This document shows, one piece after another, positions 48,442 to 59,110 of a stretch of DNA of 64,000 nt. Source of the stretch: Nitrosomonadaceae bacterium (GTDB lineage Bacteria; Pseudomonadota; Gammaproteobacteria; Burkholderiales; Nitrosomonadaceae). The notes beneath the pieces are model-generated. The model saw only the letters and a program-made list of their open reading frames with translations, ran no database searches and was not told the origin of the DNA. Position numbers and translations under genes: made by a program. Positions within the stretch are counted from its first letter, which is position 1, and each line of letters begins with the position of its first letter. Location: positions 1 through 64,000 of the forward strand of contig PBKR01000031.1 in NCBI GenBank assembly GCA_002721545.1, read 5' to 3'.

Positions 48442-48618
48442 CTAACTAAAATATACGTAAGCCTTCTGGGAAATACTAGATTCTTTAAAGCGCTTACGCT
48501 CCTCCTTATCTAGCTTCTTATCCCACCAAATAGAACGCGCCTCTTTCTGCTTCATAGTTAACTCTGGATTTTTATTCATAAGTTTCTTTATAAATTTGGT
48601 ATGATCAGATTCGTACAT
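48442..48618 (-). CDS. DUF3460 family small protein
   Basis: A 58-residue frame, ATG 48618 to TAG 48442, encodes MYESDHTKFIKKLMNKNP at the start, a central ARSIWWDKKLDKEER and a C-terminal SQKAYVYFS. This N-terminus (MYxSDHTKFI), the W-D-K centre and the QxxYVY end match the betaproteobacterial DUF3460 family as I know it. Its function is unknown. AAGG lies about eight bases before the start. The surrounding kilobase has no other gene. Confidence 0.85.
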   Translation of the reverse strand: MYESDHTKFIKKLMNKNPELTMKQKEARSIWWDKKLDKEERKRFKESSISQKAYVYFS

Positions 48619-49123
48619 TTCTATGCCTTATTCTTATGAAAATATAAAATTTTATTTGCCTAATCAATTATCTTACAAGTTCTAAAAAAAGAAGTCTATG
48701 CAATACCCCATTTTATTTCAGGATGAAATACGAGACCTTATCTTATATCATCATAATACTTATACAAAACTATAAATTTCACAAAATTATTCTACAGCAG
48801 CAAAGTGGTTTCTCTACCACAAATACCAGTTTATCATAGTCTATTTTTCGCAATAACCCCACCATTACTAATAAATTCAAACTTATTAGTCTATTATTTC
48901 CCACTCTATATTAAATCTCATTATTTGAGCAGCATAAATTTTTTTGGGATCAGCGTTTAAATTAACTGATACTTCTTAAATATTTTATTGGAATAAAACA
49001 GATTTTATATATATGATATAAGGAATTAAAGGTCATGCCTGCCTAAAAAGTAATCATTATATCTATAGTAAAAAACACTATTATGATTATGCACCTCTGA
49101 ATCAAGATCTTTCAAGGAAAAAT
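48619..49123. other. Intergenic region upstream of ppa, no gene seen
   Basis: 505 bp between the divergent DUF3460 and ppa genes. No convincing frame, tRNA or conserved RNA structure is visible. It must hold the ppa and DUF3460 promoters. The composition is extremely AT-rich, so apparent -10 boxes are uninformative. Confidence 0.55.
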
Positions 49124-49654
49124 ATGAATATAAATATGATACCAATTGGTACAATGCCCCCCTGGGACATTAATGTAATTATTGAAGTTCCATTAGGTAA
49201 AGAGCCAGTTAAGTACGAAATGAATAAAGAATCAGGTGCTCTTTTTGTAGACCGTATTATGCACACATCTATGCGATATCCTTGCAATTATGGGTTCATA
49301 CCACATACATTATCAGAAGATGGTGACCCAATTGATGTAATAGTAGCCAGCAACGTAGCATTTATTTCTGGCTCCATTGTGCGTTCACGCCCAATTGGCG
49401 TACTAAAAATGAAAGATGAGAAGGGCACTGATGAAAAAATCCTTGCTGTGCCCATAGATTCATTACATCCTTATTATACAAATATAAAGCAATATTCTGA
49501 TTTACCAAATATCCTTCTGAAGCAAATTTCACATTTCTTTACTCATTATAAAGATCTAGAAATTGATAAATGGGTAGAACTTGACGGATGGGAAGGTGCC
49601 GACAAAGCTGCAAGATTTATTGAAGAATCTATCTCGCGCGCAGGAAATAACTAA
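49124..49654 (+). CDS. ppa: Inorganic pyrophosphatase (family I)
   Basis: Cytoplasmic Mg-dependent hydrolysis of pyrophosphate. The 176-residue chain has IEVPLGKEPVKYEMNKESG, the Tyr/Pro-rich RYPCNYGFIP and the signature DGDPIDVIV with the metal-binding aspartates. AAGGA precedes the ATG by seven bases. The next frame begins five bases after the stop, suggesting cotranscription. Confidence 0.97.
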   Translation: MNINMIPIGTMPPWDINVIIEVPLGKEPVKYEMNKESGALFVDRIMHTSMRYPCNYGFIPHTLSEDGDPIDVIVASNVAFISGSIVRSRPIGVLKMKDEKGTDEKILAVPIDSLHPYYTNIKQYSDLPNILLKQISHFFTHYKDLEIDKWVELDGWEGADKAARFIEESISRAGNN

Positions 49655-49659
49655 AAATT

Positions 49660-50118
49660 ATGACTATTAAAGATAAAAAAAAGATACAGGAAGACCTAGC
49701 CAGTGTAAGTACTTTCCTAAACATGCAATCATCATTGCTTCCAGGAGAAGACTCATTATCTTGGGCTGCAGAATGCATCCAATCATATGTGGACGGCAAG
49801 GAAAAAAGCCTTGACCAAGCCTTTGGTCTTCACAGTACTAGAAAAGAAAGGTCAGAATCAATTGCACCATCAAACAAACATGATGACTGGATAGCAACTG
49901 CATTAAGATTGGTTATATCAAAAACACCAACAGGAGAAGAATGGCCTACCACAAAAGATTTGGCTAATATAGGACGTTTTTGTGGTTTAAACGATAAGGA
50001 TGATGAATCTATAGCCCTTGAGTTGAAGCGCATACTTGCAATGTATGACTCATTTGCTATTGAGCAATTAGGAAAAAAAATAGAAATAACTGAAATTTTA
50101 AATAAACCAAAAGATTAA
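49660..50118 (+). CDS. Hypothetical protein cotranscribed with ppa
   Basis: A 152-residue soluble, charged protein I do not recognise. There is no signal peptide or membrane segment. Predicted mostly helical: a Lys-rich N-terminus, a segment SWAAECIQSYVDGKEKSLDQ, a polar linker near 60-70, then DWIATALRLVISKTPTGEEW and a helical C-terminal half (DESIALELKRILAMYDSFAI). Codon use resembles its neighbours, and the five-base gap after ppa favours a real gene. Convergent with the BT1-like transporter; no terminator hairpin is evident in the 75-bp gap. Confidence 0.75.
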   Translation: MTIKDKKKIQEDLASVSTFLNMQSSLLPGEDSLSWAAECIQSYVDGKEKSLDQAFGLHSTRKERSESIAPSNKHDDWIATALRLVISKTPTGEEWPTTKDLANIGRFCGLNDKDDESIALELKRILAMYDSFAIEQLGKKIEITEILNKPKD

Positions 50119-50193
50119 TACTATCTATTCTAATTAAGTAATCTATTTATAACGCTTCAAACTTTTCCTATTTGACCCATATTTAATTTATTT

Positions 50194-51852
50194 CTATTGT
50201 TGGGTACGTAATGCTGAGCGTTGAATTAAAGCAACCGTTAATAATGGTGCTAATAATGAAATTATCGCAACTACAATCATTAGTGCACCCAGCTCACTGT
50301 AATCTGCTACAGACTTAATAACATCAGTAGTACGATCACGAACTTCCCGAGTAATCAAATAAAATTCATTTAAATACTTGGTTCCTAAACTCGATGCAGA
50401 TAATGCAAGGTTAACAAAAGATGCCATTACCGCAAAAAATGTAGCCTTAAGATGTGGAGGTGCATTTTTTGCAATCCAAGCCAACATTGGAATCATAGCC
50501 ACTTGACCAAGTGGTGATTCTAATGCTGTATCAAGAATCGCTATAAATCGAGAATCAACAACACCCCCAGTATGTAATGCAGTCCATTCATGTATTCCAT
50601 AATATAAGCCAATATTAGGTAATGAAAGTATACCTCCAGCAATAGTTAAAACCACAATCACGAAACCAATAGAACGTTTCGCCATCATTGGTCGAAGTAA
50701 TATCATGCCAAAAAGAGCAAGAACCGACGAGATCAAAGATAATATAGATAGAAAATGTTGATCAAACCCAAGTACGTCGATCTCAAACCAAAGTAATCCA
50801 GGGCCATGTAAAGGTACTGCACGAAATATGAAAATGATTACTGCTGTACCAACTAACATTTTACGTACACTAGAATCTAATTCGAGTAACAACCGATACA
50901 TAACAAATAAAACAATGCCCATTGAGCCTACAAAAATAATTTCTTGTGCCAACGGCAACTCACTAATACCCATAATTAACGTAAATGCAGCAAAAACAAT
51001 ACTCCCGCCAAGTATCCACCAATTTGGCTTTGTTTCGCCAACAGAAGCAAAAAGCATTTTATCAATACTCTTATTATCATGACCCTGCCTATACAATGCA
51101 CAAGCACGACGCTTTAGCAAATAAGCAGCAAGAATGACCCCAATGATAGAAATAATAGGGATAATTAATGCCATCAAATATATATCTGCATAAATGGCAA
51201 TTTTCATATCCTCAGACATGCTCTCAATACCCTTAAACATAGTAATATTTAATAAGGAAACTGTAATCAAGCCCCCTATGATTGCTACACGACCAAGAGT
51301 CTGCATCGTAGTGTGCATCATTCTAATTTCACTGTTTGGATACGGATTTCCTTGCTCGTCTATTATTGGTACGGCCTCTACAGTCATTGCATCTGCAACT
51401 ACATCCTGCACAACGTATCCTGTTGGTGCAAGCAGGGTGGCGATAACAAACCAAGTCTCAATCTCAATTAGCCCTCCCATCACTTCAGTATGAGCGATAA
51501 TTCCATACATAATCCCCATACTAAGAGCAATCAATCCAGCGCCAATATAAACTAGAATTGCTTTTTGGCGCCAAATCAAGTCTACCAGGTGGCCAAGAGG
51601 CATTTTTAGTGTCCATGGGATGCCCGCCCAAAATGCCAACCCAGCGAGAAAGGCGGCAGACAGATCAAGATAATCTTTAATAAAAAATGTTCCAACTATA
51701 GATGTCAGGCCGGATATGCCTGCTGCCAGATATACCATGAGCGGAGGCAGATAAGTCCAACGAAACTGCCGTCCGAGGTCAAGAAATGTATCATCAATCC
51801 AGCGCCAAATAGGATTACTTATCATAAACTTAATTTCCTCATAAGCGCCCAA
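50194..51852 (-). CDS. BT1/MFS-like membrane transporter
   Basis: A 552-residue polytopic membrane protein with roughly 12-14 hydrophobic segments. The segment PTGYVVQDVVADAMTVE near 143-160 resembles the conserved (D)xxADA motif of folate-biopterin transporter (BT1) family proteins, and AGLAFWAGIPWTLKMPLGHL resembles MFS loop 1-2. A soluble cytoplasmic loop lies near 250-275. The substrate is unknown. The start may be the second Met (residue 10, MISNPIWRWID). Monocistronic; the palindrome TCTCAATTGAGA lies 38 bases upstream (51890-51901). Confidence 0.75.
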   Translation of the reverse strand: MGAYEEIKFMISNPIWRWIDDTFLDLGRQFRWTYLPPLMVYLAAGISGLTSIVGTFFIKDYLDLSAAFLAGLAFWAGIPWTLKMPLGHLVDLIWRQKAILVYIGAGLIALSMGIMYGIIAHTEVMGGLIEIETWFVIATLLAPTGYVVQDVVADAMTVEAVPIIDEQGNPYPNSEIRMMHTTMQTLGRVAIIGGLITVSLLNITMFKGIESMSEDMKIAIYADIYLMALIIPIISIIGVILAAYLLKRRACALYRQGHDNKSIDKMLFASVGETKPNWWILGGSIVFAAFTLIMGISELPLAQEIIFVGSMGIVLFVMYRLLLELDSSVRKMLVGTAVIIFIFRAVPLHGPGLLWFEIDVLGFDQHFLSILSLISSVLALFGMILLRPMMAKRSIGFVIVVLTIAGGILSLPNIGLYYGIHEWTALHTGGVVDSRFIAILDTALESPLGQVAMIPMLAWIAKNAPPHLKATFFAVMASFVNLALSASSLGTKYLNEFYLITREVRDRTTDVIKSVADYSELGALMIVVAIISLLAPLLTVALIQRSALRTQQ

Positions 51853-52125
51853 CTATATTGACGAATTATTTTTCTTCTATACAAAAAACTCTCAATTGAG
51901 AATTAATAACTAGGGTCTAAATTATATTGAAATCAATATTCTACTATTAATTTAAGTACTAATTATGCATATTGAAAGTATAAAGTGCATTTTGATGGGT
52001 AGTATAATATTTTTATCTGTAATACAGGACTACATATTCTTATGATTTTTTAATAAAATTATGAAATGAACAACCTACTATTTCACACCACAAATATCCA
52101 CTCAGAGTCAAGCACTATTGCTTAA

Positions 52126-53655
52126 TTAGACTAATTTTTTTCCATCTTTTATTTTTAATAATGACAGAACTCGTGTATTTAAATTTCCTGTTGCTAATGC
52201 CGATCCTATAAAGGTAATACACAGCGTACAAAACACTATTAAGAAAGTTATAATCTTAGATTCATCAAGTGCTAAAACCTCATAAATTTCATGAATAATG
52301 AATCCTATGCCACTTACTATTAAAATAGGAACAAGCACATCATAAATATATCGTCTTTTGAATTTATTAAGTATTCGTTTATGCATAATTATAATTTCAG
52401 CAATCAACATCCCTAGGTTGAGAGAAATCAAGACAAAAGCAGCCCCAATGCCTTGATATATTTGCACTATCCACAGCATTGATGGGACCATAATAATCAC
52501 AGTAATAATGTTTTTATAAAATGCTAATTTAGTCCATCCATGTGCAAGTTGTAATGCATAGGGTAGTGTCATAAAAGCTTTAATTGTAGTTGCAATAAGC
52601 AGTAAACTTAACAACATATAGGTGTTATCAACCACAGGCTTGTTTCCAATCCAAAAATAAAGAATTTCCTTCGAGAAAAAAGCCATTGTAACTGTAAAGG
52701 GCAATATTATGATTGAGGCTAACTGACACCCCCTACGATATAAATCTGATATTTTATTTTCCTCTTTTTTTACAACAAGCTGTGAAAACCTAGGAAACAA
52801 TGCAGTATGAATAGGAGATACTAGGCTCATAATTAAAGTTGCAATAGTAGTAGCTAACATATAATAACCAAATACCTCTAATGTAAGAACTTTACTAAGA
52901 ATAATTTTGTCAACCTGCGCTAGCAAAATAGTCCCTAACGAGATACCTATCACGCCCGATACAAACTTCCAATTTTTTACAAAAAGAGCTTTATCAAACC
53001 TACTACGTTTATTAGATTTGGGAAGCGACCTCCATAAAGATACTGCCAAAATTATTGTAGTAATTAATGCAATAAATGATTGCCAATAAAAAAAATTTAT
53101 TATTGATGGTGAAATAAAGATTAGCACTAATACAGCCCCAACATGACGTGCTAACATTGAAAATGTTTTAATAATATTATATAAAACTTGTTGCTGCAGC
53201 CCCTCTAATCCACCAATATAAATAGCCCTTGGCCACTGAAATGCAAGCAACATTCCCATGATAAGTAATGTTTGCTCAACTATCTCAATACTGATATTAG
53301 TTGAGTTAATCCAGTATTTAGCAATAAATGGGGCTAGAATTATCACTAATGCCCCAATTAAACCACCAATGCACCAGTAAACAATCTCAAAGGTCCGCAC
53401 TAAATTACGTGACTCATATTCTGAGCCTTCTATAACAGACAATCTAGAGAGCTGACGGCTCAAAGTTGTACTAAGTCCCATATCTAATAAAACAAATATG
53501 GCGCTTAATGACATGAAAATACCAATTAGGGCATATGCCTCTACACCCATAAGCTGAATATAAACTGGTATAAAAGCCAGATTAAATATTCCCCTAGATA
53601 CATTGCCAGTAAAATTAGCAATGATATTATGCCGCACTGCTCGCGTTAATTTCAT
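52126..53655 (-). CDS. Polysaccharide flippase (Wzx/MATE-like, MOP superfamily)
   Basis: A 509-residue membrane protein with about 14 hydrophobic helices and the flippase N-terminus NIIANFTGNVSRGIFNLAFIPVYI, followed by LLDMGLSTTLSRQLSRL, a Wzx/RfbX-type pattern. It would move an undecaprenyl-linked oligosaccharide across the inner membrane. No glycosyltransferase or polymerase genes adjoin it, so its polysaccharide partner genes are elsewhere. Flanked by gaps of 273 and 188 bases, next to tRNA-Arg. Confidence 0.85.
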   Translation of the reverse strand: MKLTRAVRHNIIANFTGNVSRGIFNLAFIPVYIQLMGVEAYALIGIFMSLSAIFVLLDMGLSTTLSRQLSRLSVIEGSEYESRNLVRTFEIVYWCIGGLIGALVIILAPFIAKYWINSTNISIEIVEQTLLIMGMLLAFQWPRAIYIGGLEGLQQQVLYNIIKTFSMLARHVGAVLVLIFISPSIINFFYWQSFIALITTIILAVSLWRSLPKSNKRSRFDKALFVKNWKFVSGVIGISLGTILLAQVDKIILSKVLTLEVFGYYMLATTIATLIMSLVSPIHTALFPRFSQLVVKKEENKISDLYRRGCQLASIIILPFTVTMAFFSKEILYFWIGNKPVVDNTYMLLSLLLIATTIKAFMTLPYALQLAHGWTKLAFYKNIITVIIMVPSMLWIVQIYQGIGAAFVLISLNLGMLIAEIIIMHKRILNKFKRRYIYDVLVPILIVSGIGFIIHEIYEVLALDESKIITFLIVFCTLCITFIGSALATGNLNTRVLSLLKIKDGKKLV

Positions 53656-53843
53656 TTACAAAAATTAAAATTAATAAATAGATTGATTAATACGATACAG
53701 AAAAGTATCTCACCTGTTCTGAAATCAAATATAACAACTCTTGATTATTTTAAAATCACAATATAACTTAACCGTCAATTACATACTTAATTTCCATCTA
53801 ATCCTAAAAATAACTACTCTATTATATTAACCATTTCTATATA

Positions 53844-53919
53844 TGGCGCCCTGGGCAAGAATCGAACTTGCGACCTACCCCTTAGGAGGGGGTCGCTCTA
53901 TCCACTGAGCTACCAAGGC
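53844..53919 (-). tRNA. tRNA-Arg (anticodon CCT)
   Basis: The minus strand folds into a complete 76-nt cloverleaf. The acceptor stem is GCCTTGG/CCAGGGC, with one G-U pair, and the D-stem is GCTC/GAGC. The anticodon stem is ACCCC/GGGGT with loop CTCCTAA (anticodon CCT, reading AGG), and the T-arm is GCAAG-TTCGATT-CTTGC. CCA is encoded. Stand-alone between the flippase and bcp, with no sign of an integrated element or a duplicated tRNA 3' end. Confidence 0.97.
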
Positions 53920-54096
53920 TTTCTACATTTTAAGTTAAAATATTACAGAATAAAAAATAAGATAGGTGGTTCTTAGTTAATAGCCTTTCAGAGATTATTA
54001 TTCTATTTTAAAATACAAAAAATGATCTAACCAATTATACAAAATAAATACCCCCCGGAACAATTAAAAACAGCTAGAACACCAATAGGAATAATT

Positions 54097-54588
54097 ATGC
54101 TTTTCACAAGTCATGGTTCACAAGCCAACGCACTTAAAATTGGCCAACTTGCGCCAAATTTTAGTCTGCCTGACCAAAACGGTAAAATTCATACATTACA
54201 AAGCTTCCGTAGAAAATGGCTGGCCCTTTATTTTTATCCTAGGGATGACACCCCAGGCTGTACAGAACAAGCATGTAAATTTCGTGATGACCTCAAACAA
54301 CTAGAAGATTTAGGTGCTAACATTATTGGCATAAGTGTAGACAATACTACCAGTCACGCAAAATTTGCCAAGAAATATAACCTTCCATTTCCACTTCTTG
54401 CTGATAATAATGCAGAAACCGCGATTCAATATAATTCCCTAATAAATCTTATGGTCATAAAACTCGCTAAAAGAAATACTTTTTTAATTGATCCAAATGG
54501 GAAAATAGCAAAAATTTATTTATCTGCTAGCACTTCCCATAATTCAGCAGAAATAATAAAAGATTTAAAAAAACTACAGAATCTATAA
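54097..54588 (+). CDS. bcp: Peroxiredoxin of the BCP/PrxQ type
   Basis: Thiol peroxidase reducing hydrogen and organic peroxides. The 163-residue thioredoxin-fold protein has the peroxidatic Cys55 and the resolving Cys60 in TPGCTEQAC, five residues apart as in PrxQ. FYPRDDTPG and NTFLIDPNGKI match the family. AGGA lies eight bases before the ATG. The N-terminus (MLFTSHGSQANA) is a little longer than the usual cytosolic form but lacks a clear signal peptide. Convergent with smr; 20 bases between the stops. Confidence 0.93.
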   Translation: MLFTSHGSQANALKIGQLAPNFSLPDQNGKIHTLQSFRRKWLALYFYPRDDTPGCTEQACKFRDDLKQLEDLGANIIGISVDNTTSHAKFAKKYNLPFPLLADNNAETAIQYNSLINLMVIKLAKRNTFLIDPNGKIAKIYLSASTSHNSAEIIKDLKKLQNL

Positions 54589-54608
54589 TTATATTTAAGT
54601 AATAAAAA

Positions 54609-55139
54609 TTACTCTATTTTCCTTGATGATTTAAGTAATACCATAACAGCACCACTACCACCGTTAGCTGAACCTGCCTGACAAAAAGCTAAAATATATT
54701 TATAGAATTTAAGACGATTCCAAACTAATTTTTTTAATACTGGTTCTCGGTTCTTAGAATTTAGCCCTTTACCATGAATTATCTGCACACAACGAAATCT
54801 ATTTATACTACAAATGTTAAGAAACTCATCTAGCTCACGTAATGCTTCTTCACTAGTAAATCCATGTAGGTCTAACCGATCATCAATATTCCAGTGACCT
54901 TGCCGAAGATGTTTTAGGGTCTTACGAGATACTCCGGAACGCACAAACGAATATTCGTCACCTGACTCCATTTTTGATATCGAGTTATGGCAATCAATTA
55001 ACAAACTACTTGGTATTGTATTTTTTCGTATTACTGGTCGTGGCCGCTTAGGGGAGTGTTGTACTTTATCCACTATTGGCATTGGCTCTACATCCTGAAC
55101 AGCATCCCTAAATAATAAATCTTCATCATTTTTATCCAT
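54609..55139 (-). CDS. Smr domain-containing DNA endonuclease-like protein
   Basis: The 176-residue protein has a disordered basic N-terminus and a C-terminal Smr domain (about 90-175) with LDLHGFTSEEAL, the IIHGKGLNS motif and the terminal GAVMVLLK. Stand-alone small Smr proteins of this type (YfcN/SmrA/SmrB-like) include DNA nicking enzymes and, for SmrB, a ribosome-collision mRNA endonuclease. Which role applies is not readable. 43 bases after trxB on the same strand. Confidence 0.9.
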   Translation of the reverse strand: MDKNDEDLLFRDAVQDVEPMPIVDKVQHSPKRPRPVIRKNTIPSSLLIDCHNSISKMESGDEYSFVRSGVSRKTLKHLRQGHWNIDDRLDLHGFTSEEALRELDEFLNICSINRFRCVQIIHGKGLNSKNREPVLKKLVWNRLKFYKYILAFCQAGSANGGSGAVMVLLKSSRKIE

Positions 55140-55182
55140 AGGAATCTCATCATATTATTTCATATGATTACTCTGAGCTTAT

Positions 55183-56157
<975 letters not shown>

Positions 56158-56179
56158 TCATTATTTAGCTTAATATTTG

Positions 56180-59068
56180 TTACAATTTCTTATCAACCCA
56201 ATCCAAAACACTATTCAGCGCTTTTTCCAAGTGTTCAGGTTGCGCCCCTCCTGCTTGTGCTATATCAGCTCGCCCGCCACCTTTACCTCCTACTTGCATC
56301 GCCACAAAATTTACAAGCTCTCCTGCCTTTATTTTTTTTGTAAGGTCTTCTGTAACTCCCGTAATTAATTGTACCTTGCCGGCGCTCACTGCTCCAAATA
56401 CTACAATACATGTTTTTAGTTTCTCTTTGAGTCGATCTAAAATTTCACGCATTGTTTTTATATCTACATTCTCTAAACTGGAAGTTAATACCTTAACACC
56501 TTTAACATCTTGTGCCCGCTTAATAAGCTCACTCTCCTGCGAACTAACAAGCTTTGATTTTAATTGTGACAAATCTTTTTCAAGGCGCCGTATACTATCA
56601 TTTAATTGAGATAATTTTTGGATTGCATCTTCTGGTTTTGTTTTTAATTTTTTGGCAATTTCCATTAAATACAAATCATTTTGTTGCACATAAGCCAGCG
56701 CCACATCTCCTGTAACAGCCTCAATTCTTCTAACACCAGCAGCCACTCCACTTTGCATGCGAATTTTAAATAAACCAATATCCCCTGTACGATTCACATG
56801 TGTTCCTCCACATAACTCCTGTGAAGAACCAATTTTCAGCACACGAACTTCTTCACCATATTTTTCTCCAAAAAGCATAACTGCCCCAGTTTTTTGGGCC
56901 TCATCCATTTTCATTACACTAGCATTAGTCTTAGTATTGGTAAAAATCTCAGCATTAACTATAGCTTCTATCTGATAAATTTCTTCATCGGTTAACGGTA
57001 AATTATGCGAAAAATCAAACCGCGTTTTATCAGCATCTACAAGCGATCCTTTTTGTTCCACATGAGAACCAAGCACCTCCCGCAAAGCTTTATGCATCAG
57101 ATGGGTTACAGAATGATTCCGCTCCGTTCGAGCCCGCGTAACTGAATCAACTTTTGCTAAAACCATATCATTTATTGATAGCTGCCCACTTTGCAAATGG
57201 CCTCTATGCCCATATACATCAGACTGTATCTTTTGCGTTTCTATGACAACAAATTTTCCATCATCATGTAGCAAAACACCTTGATCACCTACCTGCCCCC
57301 CTGATTCTGCATAAAAAGGCGTATGATCAAGTACAATTACTGCTTCATCTGAAGCCCCAATAGAATCAACAGGATTGCCTGTCTTGTAAATTCCCACCAC
57401 CTGGCCCGTATGTTGCAAACTATCGTAACCGTGAAACTGTGTATTACCTCCACTATATTCTATACCTGACTCCATCGTGAATTTATTAGCCTTTCGTGCA
57501 CGATCACGCTGCGCCTGCATTTCTCTTTCAAATTCCTTTTCATTAATAACGAGCCCCCTCTCTCGACAAAGGTCCTGCGTTAAATCTTTAGGAAACCCAA
57601 AAGTATCATATAAGGTAAACGCATCCCTACCAGCAAAAGGTACTGCTCTTTTATTTAAAAAATGAAATGTTACTAGACCAGTTTCTTCTAATTTATTTTT
57701 CTTGCTTCCAATTATTATTGCGTGCCCAGAAACCGGCATTTTTTTCTTTTGCGATAAGTTATTTATGGAAGTTACAAAATCTATTTTAAATTTAGAGATA
57801 CTTGCTTTATCAGACAACTCTATTATTTGTACCGCAATACAACCACCCTCGTCCAAATTTAATATCCCGTCAAAAGGTGCAGGGGCTGTTACAATATCTG
57901 ATGATCTAATTTCATATTTTTCCCGCACATACCCTATTCCACGATTTTCAATTCTAATTAGCTTTTCAAACCACTGCATTCCCCTTCCTAAAGTTTCACC
58001 AAAACGCTCCTCCTCCTGTTTAAGCACTGACATTACCCGAATTTTTTCTTTGCCTAATTCTGGATAGGCTGACCCCATAATATTTACAAGCTCTTCTACC
58101 AACAAATTAAAAAATTTCTTCTTCTGTCCCAACTGATAGCCATGTCGAATAGCGCGACGAATAATACGACGAAGTACATATCCCCGCCCATCATTATCAG
58201 GAATTACCCCATCAGTAATAAGAAAGGAACAGGCACGAATATGATCAGCAATTACCTTAAGCGAGTTTTCGTTATGATCATTAATATTAGTAATTTCTGC
58301 TGCCTTACGAATAAGGCTACGAAACAAATCAGTTTCATAGTTAGAGTGGACATGTTGCATTACTGCAGAAATACGCTCTAACCCCATTCCCGTATCTACT
58401 GAAGGACTAGGTAGCGAATGCAGCTTGCCAGCACTATCCCGGTTATATTGCATAAATACCAAATTCCAAATTTCTACATAACGACCATTATCTTCATCTG
58501 GAGAGCCAGGCGGGCCGCCTAAAAAATCAGGGCCATGATCATAAAAAATTTCGGAACAGGGACCACAGGGGCCCGTTTCTCCCATCTGCCAAAAATTATC
58601 CATAGAAGAAATTCGCACCAGCTGTGAAGATATTATCCCTATTTCTTTGAGCCATATATTTGCAGCAACGTCATCCTCAGAATAAACCGTTACCCACAAT
58701 CTTTCTCTTGGAATTTTTAACGTTACCGTAAGAAACTCCCAAGCATATTGAATAGCTTCTCGTTTAAAATAGTCTCCGAAACTAAAATTACCCAACATTT
58801 CGAAAAAAGTGTGATGTCGCGCAGTATACCCTACATTCTCCAGATCATTATGTTTCCCACCTGCACGAATACAGCGCTGCGCGCTCACAGCACGAACATA
58901 TGGCCGTTTATCCTTCCCAAGAAATACATCCTTGAACTGAACCATCCCTGCGTTGGTAAATAATAAAGTCGGGTCATCACCCGGAACAAGAGGGCCTGAT
59001 GGCACTATTGTATGTTCACGTGACTTAAAGAACTCTAAAAATTTTTGCCTTATTTCATAACTTTGCAT
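56180..59068 (-). CDS. alaS: Alanyl-tRNA synthetase with an unusual internal insertion
   Basis: Class II synthetase that charges and proofreads tRNA(Ala). The catalytic domain (about 1-250) holds [15 protein letters not shown], the motif-2 region and MGLERI. The editing domain has the zinc site SVTHLMH and [13 protein letters not shown], and the C-Ala domain ends [14 protein letters not shown]. Total length is 962 residues against about 875 usually. The excess is an in-frame segment (about 371-478) between GRGMQWFEK and [15 protein letters not shown], a place where E. coli has about 20 residues. Everything around it is conserved and no stop interrupts it. Precedes trxB; recX lies 42 bases upstream. 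Confidence 0.96.
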   Translation of the reverse strand: MQSYEIRQKFLEFFKSREHTIVPSGPLVPGDDPTLLFTNAGMVQFKDVFLGKDKRPYVRAVSAQRCIRAGGKHNDLENVGYTARHHTFFEMLGNFSFGDYFKREAIQYAWEFLTVTLKIPRERLWVTVYSEDDVAANIWLKEIGIISSQLVRISSMDNFWQMGETGPCGPCSEIFYDHGPDFLGGPPGSPDEDNGRYVEIWNLVFMQYNRDSAGKLHSLPSPSVDTGMGLERISAVMQHVHSNYETDLFRSLIRKAAEITNINDHNENSLKVIADHIRACSFLITDGVIPDNDGRGYVLRRIIRRAIRHGYQLGQKKKFFNLLVEELVNIMGSAYPELGKEKIRVMSVLKQEEERFGETLGRGMQWFEKLIRIENRGIGYVREKYEIRSSDIVTAPAPFDGILNLDEGGCIAVQIIELSDKASISKFKIDFVTSINNLSQKKKMPVSGHAIIIGSKKNKLEETGLVTFHFLNKRAVPFAGRDAFTLYDTFGFPKDLTQDLCRERGLVINEKEFEREMQAQRDRARKANKFTMESGIEYSGGNTQFHGYDSLQHTGQVVGIYKTGNPVDSIGASDEAVIVLDHTPFYAESGGQVGDQGVLLHDDGKFVVIETQKIQSDVYGHRGHLQSGQLSINDMVLAKVDSVTRARTERNHSVTHLMHKALREVLGSHVEQKGSLVDADKTRFDFSHNLPLTDEEIYQIEAIVNAEIFTNTKTNASVMKMDEAQKTGAVMLFGEKYGEEVRVLKIGSSQELCGGTHVNRTGDIGLFKIRMQSGVAAGVRRIEAVTGDVALAYVQQNDLYLMEIAKKLKTKPEDAIQKLSQLNDSIRRLEKDLSQLKSKLVSSQESELIKRAQDVKGVKVLTSSLENVDIKTMREILDRLKEKLKTCIVVFGAVSAGKVQLITGVTEDLTKKIKAGELVNFVAMQVGGKGGGRADIAQAGGAQPEHLEKALNSVLDWVDKKL

Positions 59069-59110
59069 ATCAATTTTATTGATACAAAGAACTTAATTCC
59101 AAATTATTTT

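Noticed and set aside
53844..53919. tRNA-Arg as an integration site for a mobile island containing the flippase
   Set aside because: No integrase, no duplicated tRNA 3' end, and bcp and smr follow directly on the other side.
57635..57958. Intein or group I intron explaining the alaS insertion
   Set aside because: At about 100 residues it is below usual intein size, has no splice-junction Cys/Ser/His-Asn signature at its borders, and the frame is continuous.
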